DNA from: Fusobacterium_C necrophorum
Lineage (GTDB): Bacteria; Fusobacteriota; Fusobacteriia; Fusobacteriales; Fusobacteriaceae
Direction: 5' to 3' (one strand)
NCBI RefSeq assembly: GCF_900104395.1
Contig: NZ_FMXX01000051.1
Length of the DNA stretch: 6,898 nt
Position 1 is the first letter of the stretch; every line of letters begins with the position of its first letter. The notes below the pieces were generated by a model. That model did not search any database and was not told where the DNA came from. It was given only the letters and a program-made list of their open reading frames with translations. Below are positions 1-6,798 of this stretch, piece after piece. A program made the position numbers and the translations under genes.

Positions 1-260
1 CAATTCAAACTATTGTTTTCATCGAAAGCTTTTGAATGAAATACTCCAAGTTTTGCTTGTAATAATTCTTCTTTTGATTTTCCAATATCTTTGAATGTAT
101 TGGTATTATGAACCATACCTGTGTACCAACCTGTAGTATTTCCTAATCTGAATGTTTCCTTTTCTCCAACATAAACTACTCCATAAGCATTGCTCTTGTA
201 GTCAATGATTCCTGCTGTATCTGTGGAGTATTCTCCCTTCATTCCAAATACTTTGATTTT
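1..260 (-). other. Start of the outer-membrane beta-barrel translocator (residues 2165 to 2250, truncated)
   Basis: Amphipathic strands of about ten residues alternate with short polar turns: KIKVFGMKGEYS, then SNAYGVVYVGEKETF, TTGWYTGMVHNTNTF, and EELLQAKLGVFHSKAF. This is the pattern of the first strands of an autotransporter barrel (the family known as Autotransporter, PF03797). Only about 85 residues are inside the window, so the remaining strands and the usual terminal aromatic residue that BAM recognises cannot be seen. Confidence 0.75.
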
Positions 261-3200
261 ATTCGAATCCTTTGAAGCAGTTCTCCATTCCTCCTTCAAG
301 TATTTAAATTCTTGATCCAGTATTTGTCCTGTTGCATGGATTCTTTGTTGCACATTCACATATTGATGTCCCATCATTTCATCATAAGCTTGCTGTAACA
401 AGATTCGTTCATTGTTTCCTATACTATTCAATTTTTGGAATACTTGATTTTCACGACTTCCTAATGCTTCTACACCGTATCTTTGTTCCAATCCATCTGC
501 AAAATTGTAGGTATCTCTTGTCGTATTTTTATCTCCTGCAAATACAGTATACGGTATTTTCGATAAGTATGCATTTTGAATTGTGAAGTCTGCTTTTTGT
601 GTTACCGTTCCCATCCAAGTTAAAGACGAAGAATAAATGGACCATTTTTCGATTCCTGAAGTTCGGATCATTTCATTGTAAGGCTTAATCATCTCTTGAC
701 TTAGTTGAATATCTTTGCTTTGTGTATATTTTGTAGCCTCAGTTCCTAAAATCAAATCTGCTTCTCGAAGAGAACTTAAATGTCCTATATTTGTAATAGG
801 AGCTGTGTAATTAATTCCAGAAGTATCAATATACATTCCTACGGAAGAAGTTGGAATATCATTTGGTTTTCTATTTGGAATATTAATAATTTGTGCTGTT
901 ACCGGATTTTGTACGATTCCATTTCTGGTAATGATTGCTTTAGCTGCCCCCGGAGTTACCTTCATTTTGATATGGTCCAAACCATCTCCAAGTTCTTTAC
1001 TGGTATCTGCAGCACTGACTACCTTTAATTTTTTTGCATTGCTACCTACTGTAACCTTATCTAATTGTAATGCACTATCTACAGCTGCTTTATTTGAATC
1101 ATCATATTTATCTAATACAAAACTTCCGTAGTTTTTAACAATAGCTCCTGCTAAGAAAATTCCAATTCCATCCGTTGCATCAATATGAATTTTTCCCTTA
1201 TTGGTTAATATTCCTCCTCTCATAACAGCAATTCCGATTTGTCCTTTATTATTGGAACCAACGGTCGTAATTACTCCAGTTTCTTCATTAATTCCTTCTG
1301 CTCCCTCTTCAATGAACATTCCAATATTTCTCTTCGGTCCACTTAGTTCAATTTTTCCATAATTGATGGCTTTCGAACCTGCTCCTCCGGCATACATTCC
1401 AATACTGTCAGGTGTTGTTACTCGAATTGTTCCACGGTTTTCTATATTTCCTAATCCTTTTGTTACTCTGATTCCGGAATGTTTTGGTTCTTCCACCACA
1501 TATCCGGCTGCCATTCCAATTCCATATTTCGGATCATCGGGATTTGTTAATAAATCAGATTTGGAAACATGAATTTCTCCATGGTTTGTCACTAGTTCAG
1601 GAGTAGAAGTTGTTCCCTCCAAGTAACTGTAAATTCCTACATTTCCTATTCCATTGCTGAAATCAATCTTTCCATGATTTTCTGCCTTACCTGAAACATA
1701 CATTCCATAGTTTCCATCTCTGGTAGATACTAAATGATTATAGTTTTTAATTGTTCCTGTATCGGATTTGTCTTTGGAATATATGAATACTGAGTCTTTT
1801 CCTAAAGATACCACTCCGGAATTTCCTGAATATCCGGTTGTTATAGTATTTCCATCACCAGTCATTACATACCCGAAGGATCCATCTCCTATTAACATAT
1901 TGGAAGTTTTACTTTCAAGCGTTTGATTATTTCCTGCCAGATATGTAACCACTCCTTCTTTTCCTTTTCCTAAGGATTTTCCAATCGATAATTTAGCTCC
2001 ATCTTCAATCTTGACAGTTCCTTCTTTTGAGTAAATTCCAACTCCTCCATCTCCTGCATAAATTTCTGAATTTACTCCAGAATTAATATTTCCTCCATAA
2101 ATTCCTATGGATTGTTTTCCGACTGCTACCTTACCATCATTTACTGCTACACTGTTACTTCCATTTGCAGAATAAATTCCTATACTTGGATTTGCAGGAG
2201 AAGTAGAATCTCCTATTGTAATGGTTCCTGTATTTTTTACTTCATGATTTGCCGTTGTTACTTTTTCAGAATGCATTCCAACAGACTGATCTCCTGTTAA
2301 TGTAATGCTACCTTCATTTAAAATATTTTTTCCACCATTATTTTTCCCATCTTGAGACATTCCCAATGCTTTTTTTTCGGTACTAATGATAGTTGCCCCA
2401 ACTTCATTTTTTAATTCTCCTTCTCCTAATTCTGTTCGCATTGCTACAGAGTTTTCTCCTACTTTAATTTTCCCTTTATTTATTCCTATATGTTTTACTA
2501 CATAAACTCCTATACCATGTTTTCCTACTTCAATATTCCCCGTGCTTTCATTGGTGATAGAAGCTGAATTATGCCCGTCATAAGTTCCATACAATGCTAC
2601 TGAAGAATCTCCCATTAAAGAAATTTTTCCATAATTATGTACAAAACTTCCATCAGTTGCATATACCCCTGTTACCTTGGTATTTGTAGAAGAAATATCA
2701 GTTCCGGACTTTAAATTCAAATAAGTGGTATTTTTAACATTCATAAAAATGGTTTCATCATTTGTAACTGTTTTTGTGTTTTCATAATTCAAAGTACTTC
2801 TTTCAGCATTGATATAGGTATAAGGATTTGTAGAGGTCAAGGTTAATTTATCTGTAAAGTTTGTTCCGGATATAAAATTAACACCATTCAACAAATATAC
2901 AGCTGAATCTTTTCCAGTAATGGAAATATTTCCACCCGTACCTAAAAACTTGGATGTATTTCCTGTTGTTCCGGATAATTTAAAGGCTGCAGATTTGTCT
3001 CCTATAGTATGAGTTCCTGCTGTTATATTTACAGTAGAATCTGTAGCATTTACTCCAATGCTTGATTCTTTCAAAGAAATGCTTCCACTGGAATTTAAAG
3101 TACCGTTTGTCATATATATTCCGGTACTTTTTGCATTTCTTGATAAGTCAATATCTCCGGAATGAGTTATTTTTGAAGTAGCTCCTGCATGGGTTGCTAC

Positions 3201-6200
3201 ATCATTCTTTGCATAAATTCCAAATATTCCTGCTTTTCCACTAATTCCTTTTATTGTTCCGCTATTGGTAATATCAATATTTTTTCCCCAAGTGGCAAGC
3301 GAGGAAGTTATCTTATTTGCTCCCCAAATTCCAACACCATTTTCTCCCAATTCCATAGCTCCACTTTGTTCATTGATTAATTTGGAATTAGAAGCTCCAA
3401 ACAGAGCAACACTATTTTCATTATCCCCATTGGCTGCATCCATTTTAATAATTCCTTCATTGATTCCCTGTGCGTAGTCTACTGCAATTGCTGTAACTCC
3501 TTTTTTAGAAAAATCAATAATTCCCTTATTGATAACTTTTGTATCACTATTACTTGTTGCTCCTACATAATTCGCTTGTGCGATTGCTTCCTTTATTTTT
3601 GCGGTATCTGTCCCTATAATTTTTTTACCACTTTCCACAGTAACATCGGAGTTAATAAAATCTACTCTATAATATTTATCCAGATTAGGAGCCTCTGTAT
3701 GATCCAAGTTAACATCTGTATTTATTGATAAAGTTCCTTTTGAAGTTTTATAGGCTTTAAATGTTTTTGAATTAGAATCAATTTCTACATGATCTCCAAT
3801 AAAATTATTTATCTGATCAGGATCTACACTACTCAATGGAACTGAAGTTGTATTCTTATTTGTATTATCTATTACAAAGAGGGTAGATTTTCCATCCAAA
3901 GATAACTTTAATTTTTTAGTACTTCCTCCAAACATTTCGTTTAATTTTGCAGCAGTAGTACTTCCAGCACCACTACTAGGAGTGATATCTTTAAAGTAAA
4001 ATGATGTTGCTCCTTCTGTAAGAGCTCCTGTAATATTATCCTTAAGGACAAATCTTCCATTTGAATTCGTTCCTGTGTAATTATAGAATAATAAAGTTCC
4101 TGCTCCAGATCCCTTCAATTTTACCTCTCCTGCTCCTCCTAATTCAATGCTTGCATTATCAGCAAAAAGACCCAAAGCTTTATCTTTTGCTTCTATACTT
4201 CCTTTCGTTATTTTTGTCTTACTATTAGTATTACTACTATCCTTTGCATAGAGTGTAATAGATTTTTCTCCTGAAGTGGAAATAGAACCATCTGTCATGC
4301 TAAATGTCCCTAAGTTATTATAGACTCCGGTTACTCTATTTCCTTGTAAAGAAATAGTACCTTGATTTTCTCCTGAAGAAGTTGTGTCATTGACTACCAT
4401 CCCAACAACTCCACTTAAACCAGTATTCCCTTCAATCTCAGCATTGTTCTTGTTTACAATCTTTGCTCCTTCTTGAGAAAACATACCAATTCCTTTGCTT
4501 ACATTGGAAAGTTTGATATTTTTTTCATTAGTGGCAACTGCATGGTTCGAAGAATCCGCTTTTTGAGCAACCATACCGATATTTTCCGAACCACTGGTAA
4601 TATTAATACTTCCTTTATTGATTGCTTCCGGAGTCAATGAACCTGTATCATCTGTATTGACAGTTCCTAAATCTACTCTCATTCCTATATTTTTAATTCC
4701 ACTAACTGAAATGGTCCCATTGGTATTATTGGTAATATTGTCATCTGATTTTAATATCATAACCATACCGGTATTTCCCTGACCACCTGAAACATTAATG
4801 GTCCCAGAATTTTTAACTTTATTTTTATAGGATCGAATAGCAGAAGTATTAGTTAATGCAGAATCTTCCAAGATAGCAACTCCTGAAGAAAGAGAATCAG
4901 CATTTCCATTGTTGCCTGTTATGTCAATAATTCCATAATTTGTATTAGCAAATGTCATATTTTCTTCTGATACTCTAGAAGATAATTTTAGTCCATAACT
5001 TTCAATTCCACCTAGTTCGATTTTTCCAGAGTTCTCAACAGTTATATGAGTTTTAGGGGATTGTGGCGCATAAATTTGGATTCCCGTAGAGTTTTTCCCA
5101 GTAAATTTAATAGTTCCTCTATTGATAAATCTATAATCACTTGTTGATCTCTCATCGTTATTTTCAAAAGTTAGAATCATCCCAATTTTATATCCAGTAA
5201 ATCCTCCTTTAGTAGTAATAATTCCATTTTTTATAATTTCAGGAGTTCTTGTTATTTTTAGTTTTTTGGGATAATTAGGATCATTTCGTGTTACATAATT
5301 TGGAAGAATAAGTTCTACTTCATATTCATTAGAACTAATAGGTTTATCAGAAATTCCGTCAGTTATAGTTTCTAATTTAAGGCCTCCCATCCATCCTTTA
5401 TCTACTCTATAACCATTTTCTTCTGCATCTGTTATTGTTCCTACATTTTCTATTTCCCTCTTCCCTTGAACTCCATTATTATTTGTATCAGATTGAATTT
5501 CAAAACCTACAACTAATGGCCCTACTAAATTCATAGTAGCACTATTTTTTATAGTAGCGTTTTTTGCATTGTCCATTGTAGCAATTCTTGATCCTCCAAC
5601 CAAAAACATTTGATTATTAATCACTGCTGAATCATTCTTTTGTGTTGTATTTATAGAGTCAATAGTCAAATTTGTTATTATATTTGCAGTTCCTCCTCCA
5701 TTAAAATTAAATGGAGACTTAGCAATTCCATAATCAAAATATACTTTTAATAAAGCAGAATCAAATCCATTTGCACCAAGAAAACTTCCTGAATCACTCG
5801 ACCAAGCATATCGTATTGCCGGATTTCCATTAGTTAATTCTATAGAATTTAAATCAATGTTATTATTATGATCATAGGATTTGGGATTTCCTGAATGGGG
5901 ACCTCCATCTCTACCTCTATGATCACAATTTGGTGTCATATAATTACAAAATGATCCCAATTTAATATTAAAAGTAGGAGGTGTTGGTAAACTGACTGTA
6001 ATTGGATCCGGTGCCACAGGGTTAAATGGAGTAATTGCTATTTGAGGTGGGTTTGGTGCATTAGGAGATTTTGGAGTATTTAATATCGTTGGTGGATTAA
6101 TCACAATTGTTGGAGATGTTATGCTGATAGAATTTTTAACCACATCCTTTGGTTTTACAGAAGCTCCTAACTCTATTGTTACTATTGGTTCATATATGAT

Positions 6201-6752
6201 CTTTGTATCTTCCAATCCATAACTTTTTCTCTGTTTTTTTATTGCAGAAGTCGTTGCAGGATGTATAAACTTTTCTGTCGAAGCTGCTGTATATTCTTTA
6301 TAGGCATTACTATCAGGGGAAACAACTCTTAAAAATAAATCGTTACTTCTCGTAAAAATTCCTTCGTAAGGATACTTCTTTGCCTTATCTCCTCTTCCTT
6401 TATATGAACCTCTCCAATTGTTGTACATATAATTCAATCCGAATTGCCAAGATGCCCAGGGGGATTTTACCACTTGATCCCCTTGTTCCATTAATTGGAC
6501 TAATTCTAATTGACTGCCTTTTAATTTCTTACTATTTTCTTCCTTGATTCGTCTTAGCATTTCGCTTAGCCTATCCGTAGATAAACCTATTTCCTGTTTC
6601 GTTGCTACGGTCGCATTCACTCCTTGCGCAAAAGCATTCATTCCCAACATAACATATAGTAATACGAGACCTATGGAAAAGCTTATATTTTTATTTCTTT
6701 TCGCTATCCATCGCAAATTTTTTTCTACTTCTCTCAATTGATTCTTAACCAT
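1..6752 (-). CDS. Giant fusobacterial type Va autotransporter, probable surface adhesin (C-terminus cut by window edge)
   Basis: The minus-strand frame stays open for 2,250 codons from ATG 6752 to the left edge; the stop lies outside the window. The protein has a signal peptide (residues 1-42), a conserved fusobacterial autotransporter N-terminal domain (43 to about 190), a Pro-rich linker (213-260), a beta-helix passenger of N-x-G-x-I...G-I-Y type repeats (about 395-1875) split by a non-repeat module (905-1070), a pre-barrel junction (1876-2087), a helical linker (2088-2164) and the first strands of a barrel (from about 2165). If the barrel has the usual size of about 260-280 residues, the whole protein would be near 2,430-2,450 residues. 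Proteins of this plan use Sec and BAM to display the passenger on the outer membrane, mostly as adhesins. The start is set by GGAGG six bases upstream; another in-frame ATG at 6767 overlaps that site, and TGA lies directly before it. Genes such as radD and fap2 share the plan, but nothing here identifies either, so I give no symbol. The ligand is unknown. Confidence 0.93.
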   Translation of the reverse strand, partial: MVKNQLREVEKNLRWIAKRNKNISFSIGLVLLYVMLGMNAFAQGVNATVATKQEIGLSTDRLSEMLRRIKEENSKKLKGSQLELVQLMEQGDQVVKSPWASWQFGLNYMYNNWRGSYKGRGDKAKKYPYEGIFTRSNDLFLRVVSPDSNAYKEYTAASTEKFIHPATTSAIKKQRKSYGLEDTKIIYEPIVTIELGASVKPKDVVKNSISITSPTIVINPPTILNTPKSPNAPNPPQIAITPFNPVAPDPITVSLPTPPTFNIKLGSFCNYMTPNCDHRGRDGGPHSGNPKSYDHNNNIDLNSIELTNGNPAIRYAWSSDSGSFLGANGFDSALLKVYFDYGIAKSPFNFNGGGTANIITNLTIDSINTTQKNDSAVINNQMFLVGGSRIATMDNAKNATIKNSATMNLVGPLVVGFEIQSDTNNNGVQGKREIENVGTITDAEENGYRVDKGWMGGLKLETITDGISDKPISSNEYEVELILPNYVTRNDPNYPKKLKITRTPEIIKNGIITTKGGFTGYKIGMILTFENNDERSTSDYRFINRGTIKFTGKNSTGIQIYAPQSPKTHITVENSGKIELGGIESYGLKLSSRVSEENMTFANTNYGIIDITGNNGNADSLSSGVAILEDSALTNTSAIRSYKNKVKNSGTINVSGGQGNTGMVMILKSDDNITNNTNGTISVSGIKNIGMRVDLGTVNTDDTGSLTPEAINKGSINITSGSENIGMVAQKADSSNHAVATNEKNIKLSNVSKGIGMFSQEGAKIVNKNNAEIEGNTGLSGVVGMVVNDTTSSGENQGTISLQGNRVTGVYNNLGTFSMTDGSISTSGEKSITLYAKDSSNTNSKTKITKGSIEAKDKALGLFADNASIELGGAGEVKLKGSGAGTLLFYNYTGTNSNGRFVLKDNITGALTEGATSFYFKDITPSSGAGSTTAAKLNEMFGGSTKKLKLSLDGKSTLFVIDNTNKNTTSVPLSSVDPDQINNFIGDHVEIDSNSKTFKAYKTSKGTLSINTDVNLDHTEAPNLDKYYRVDFINSDVTVESGKKIIGTDTAKIKEAIAQANYVGATSNSDTKVINKGIIDFSKKGVTAIAVDYAQGINEGIIKMDAANGDNENSVALFGASNSKLINEQSGAMELGENGVGIWGANKITSSLATWGKNIDITNSGTIKGISGKAGIFGIYAKNDVATHAGATSKITHSGDIDLSRNAKSTGIYMTNGTLNSSGSISLKESSIGVNATDSTVNITAGTHTIGDKSAAFKLSGTTGNTSKFLGTGGNISITGKDSAVYLLNGVNFISGTNFTDKLTLTSTNPYTYINAERSTLNYENTKTVTNDETIFMNVKNTTYLNLKSGTDISSTNTKVTGVYATDGSFVHNYGKISLMGDSSVALYGTYDGHNSASITNESTGNIEVGKHGIGVYVVKHIGINKGKIKVGENSVAMRTELGEGELKNEVGATIISTEKKALGMSQDGKNNGGKNILNEGSITLTGDQSVGMHSEKVTTANHEVKNTGTITIGDSTSPANPSIGIYSANGSNSVAVNDGKVAVGKQSIGIYGGNINSGVNSEIYAGDGGVGIYSKEGTVKIEDGAKLSIGKSLGKGKEGVVTYLAGNNQTLESKTSNMLIGDGSFGYVMTGDGNTITTGYSGNSGVVSLGKDSVFIYSKDKSDTGTIKNYNHLVSTRDGNYGMYVSGKAENHGKIDFSNGIGNVGIYSYLEGTTSTPELVTNHGEIHVSKSDLLTNPDDPKYGIGMAAGYVVEEPKHSGIRVTKGLGNIENRGTIRVTTPDSIGMYAGGAGSKAINYGKIELSGPKRNIGMFIEEGAEGINEETGVITTVGSNNKGQIGIAVMRGGILTNKGKIHIDATDGIGIFLAGAIVKNYGSFVLDKYDDSNKAAVDSALQLDKVTVGSNAKKLKVVSAADTSKELGDGLDHIKMKVTPGAAKAIITRNGIVQNPVTAQIINIPNRKPNDIPTSSVGMYIDTSGINYTAPITNIGHLSSLREADLILGTEATKYTQSKDIQLSQEMIKPYNEMIRTSGIEKWSIYSSSLTWMGTVTQKADFTIQNAYLSKIPYTVFAGDKNTTRDTYNFADGLEQRYGVEALGSRENQVFQKLNSIGNNERILLQQAYDEMMGHQYVNVQQRIHATGQILDQEFKYLKEEWRTASKDSNKIKVFGMKGEYSTDTAGIIDYKSNAYGVVYVGEKETFRLGNTTGWYTGMVHNTNTFKDIGKSKEELLQAKLGVFHSKAFDENNSLN
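261..491 (-). other. Helical linker ahead of the barrel (residues 2088-2164)
   Basis: This stretch has a helical look, with many Gln, Glu, Leu, Ala and Met and almost no beta-type turns: LEQRYGVEALGSRENQVFQK from 2088, then GNNERILLQQAYDEMMGHQY ending at 2131, then VQQRIHATGQILDQEFKYLK. In type Va autotransporters a helix in this place threads the barrel pore and connects to the passenger. The DEMMGHQYxNVQQR motif resembles what I recall of fusobacterial family members. No recognisable cleavage motif (such as an Asn-Asn pair in a known context) can be assigned. Confidence 0.65.
492..1127 (-). other. Pre-barrel junction of the autotransporter (residues 1876-2087)
   Basis: The repeats give way to a mixed segment: a Lys/Asp/Ser stretch (to about 1915), GLDHIKMKVTPGAAKAII, a strand pair with NGIVQNPVTAQIINIPNR, then VGMYIDTSGINYTAPI (1971-1986). 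After it come IEKWSIYSSSLTW and IPYTVFAGDK. In autotransporters the segment just before the barrel often acts as an autochaperone that starts passenger folding, and the position suggests that role here. The motif GMYIDTSG looks familiar to me from other fusobacterial autotransporters. The role is inferred from position. Confidence 0.6.
1128..3542 (-). repeat. Beta-helix passenger repeat block 2 (residues 1071-1875)
   Basis: About 28 more degenerate repeats follow, shorter and more regular than in block 1. Examples are NYGKISLMGDSSVALYG, NKGKIKVGENSVAMRT, NEGSITLTGDQSVGMHS, NDGKVAVGKQSIGIYG, NRGTIRVTTPDSIGMYA and NKGKIHIDATDGIGIFL. The coding strand repeats the string ATTGGAATG (Ile-Gly-Met) at several of these turns. 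A less regular stretch at about 1280-1360 (TDKLTLTSTNPYTYINAERS and on) breaks the series. The block is expected to be a long parallel beta-helix stalk. It contains the A8 tract at 2370-2377. Confidence 0.82.
3543..4040 (-). other. Non-repeat module inside the passenger (residues 905-1070)
   Basis: The N-x-G-x-I rhythm stops here for about 165 residues. Visible landmarks are GATSFYFKDI (914-923), a Ser/Gly/Thr stretch and a short helix-like KLNEMFGG, a KKLKLSLDGKSTLFVIDN strand pair, GDHVEID (986-992), a KTFKAYKTSKGTLSINTDVN segment, YYRVDF (1027-1032), and a helix-like AKIKEAIAQANYVGA ending near 1065. The repeats restart right after it with KVINKGIIDF. I have an impression that similar blocks occur in other large fusobacterial autotransporters, but could not check. 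It may be a domain bulging from the beta-helix or an irregular stretch of the helix itself. Confidence 0.6.
4041..5570 (-). repeat. Beta-helix passenger repeat block 1 (residues 395-904)
   Basis: About 14 degenerate protein repeats of roughly 20-35 residues fit the pattern N-x-G-x-I-x-(hydrophobic)...G-(I/M/V)-x-(hydrophobic). Examples are NRGTIKFTGKNSTGIQIY, NSGKIELGGIESYGLKL, NSGTINVSGG...TGMVMIL and NKGSINITSGSENIGMVAQ. This spacing is typical of right-handed parallel beta-helix coils in autotransporter passengers, with Asn and Gly at turns. The copies are too diverged at DNA level to be simple tandem repeats. Bases in the early part (about 5200-5900) look AT-richer than the second block. 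The last unit (about 870-895) ends in an LGGAGEVKLKGSGAG stretch that leads into the non-repeat module. Confidence 0.8.
5571..5972 (-). other. Passenger entry segment with the single cysteine pair (residues 261-394)
   Basis: This segment joins the Pro-rich linker to the repeats. It opens with FNIKLGSFC, where C269 and C276 form a C-x6-C pair. A loop rich in Gly, His, Asp and Asn follows at 277-296 (DHRGRDGGPHSGN, then YDHNNN). The rest (about 297-394) alternates short hydrophobic strands with Asn/Ser/Gly turns (TANIITNLTIDS, MFLVGGSRIATM) and looks like the first irregular coils or cap of the beta-helix. I know no enzymatic motif matching it. Confidence 0.6.
5973..6116 (-). other. Proline-rich linker (residues 213-260)
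   Basis: About one residue in three is proline over this stretch, with repeated P-P and P-x-x-P spacings (for example INPPTILNTPKSPNAPNPP and VAPDPITVSLPTPP). Such a segment is likely extended and would separate the conserved N-terminal domain from the beta-helix. It has no Cys and few charges. The structural role is inferred from composition only. Confidence 0.75.
6183..6626 (-). other. Conserved fusobacterial autotransporter N-terminal domain (residues 43-190)
   Basis: After the cleavage site comes a charged, probably helical stretch (about 52-90, with a run like LSEMLRRIKEENSKKLKG). An aromatic-rich motif follows at 96-123 (KSPWASWQFGLNYMYNNW, then GSYKGRGDK), and then a YPYEGIFTRSNDLF segment at 127-140. 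This combination matches my memory of the domain named for its link to autotransporters in Fusobacterium; I could not run a profile search. It would lie at the exported N-terminal tip of the passenger. Its function is not known to me. It contains an Arg-Gly-Asp tripeptide at 120-122. Confidence 0.75.
6627..6752 (-). other. Extended Sec signal peptide of the autotransporter (residues 1-42)
   Basis: The first 22 residues form an unusually long polar n-region with many Lys, Arg and Glu (MVKNQLREVEKNLRWIAKRN and on). A hydrophobic core follows at about 23-38 (ISFSIGLVLLYVMLGM), then an A-F-A motif at 40-42 that fits signal peptidase I, with cleavage before Q43. Long n-regions are known for many large autotransporters, where they are thought to slow export and prevent periplasmic misfolding. 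The pattern LRxxAKR followed by a SIGL-type core matches what I recall of the N-terminal signature shared by Fusobacterium autotransporters. The cleavage site is predicted by eye. Confidence 0.88.
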
Positions 6753-6756
6753 AATT

Positions 6757-6765
6757 CTCCTCCCC
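6757..6765 (-). promoter_or_regulatory. Ribosome binding site of the autotransporter gene
   Basis: The coding strand reads GGGGAGGAG, with a full GGAGG core at 6759-6763 and six bases (AGAATT) before ATG 6752. This is a near-ideal Shine-Dalgarno site and decides the start. The other in-frame ATG, at 6767, lies inside and ahead of this site and has no comparable site of its own, so it is unlikely to be used. Confidence 0.88.
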
Positions 6766-6789
6766 ATTCATATGATTCTATTATTTTTT

Positions 6790-6798
6790 ATTATATCA
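6790..6798 (-). promoter_or_regulatory. Extended -10 promoter of the autotransporter gene
   Basis: The coding strand reads TGATATAAT: a perfect TATAAT hexamer with the TG-N extension. I find no good -35 hexamer 16-18 bases upstream (the region reads GCTCTGAAAA), which fits an extended -10 promoter that relies less on region -35. Transcription would start near 6783 and leave a leader of about 30 bases before the ATG. The match is by eye, in AT-rich DNA. Confidence 0.6.

Noticed and set aside
332..586. Forward-strand open frame of 84 codons
   Set aside because: It lies opposite the junction and linker part of the autotransporter, has no ribosome binding site that I can see, and its Phe/His/Tyr-rich translation resembles no known protein. 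It is a shadow of the minus-strand frame.
780..1131. Two overlapping forward open frames (780-1028 and 931-1131)
   Set aside because: They overlap each other in different frames and sit wholly opposite conserved autotransporter coding sequence; their translations look random.
1363..3477. Several forward open frames opposite the passenger repeats (1363-1572, 2112-2300, 3189-3380, 3265-3477)
   Set aside because: The Pro/Ser/Ile/Cys-rich translations are what the reverse complement of Gly/Asn-rich repeat coding gives. None has start signals.
1128..5570. CRISPR array or DNA tandem repeat
   Set aside because: The repetition is at protein level, degenerate and without constant spacing; it is explained by beta-helix coils.
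6544..6741. Forward open frame of 65 codons opposite the signal peptide region
   Set aside because: It is antisense to the best-supported part of the main gene (signal peptide and conserved domain) and has no convincing ribosome site.
6765..6767. Alternative in-frame start ATG at 6767
   Set aside because: It overlaps the GGGGAGGAG site that serves ATG 6752 and has no Shine-Dalgarno sequence of its own; it would add only five residues (MGRRI).
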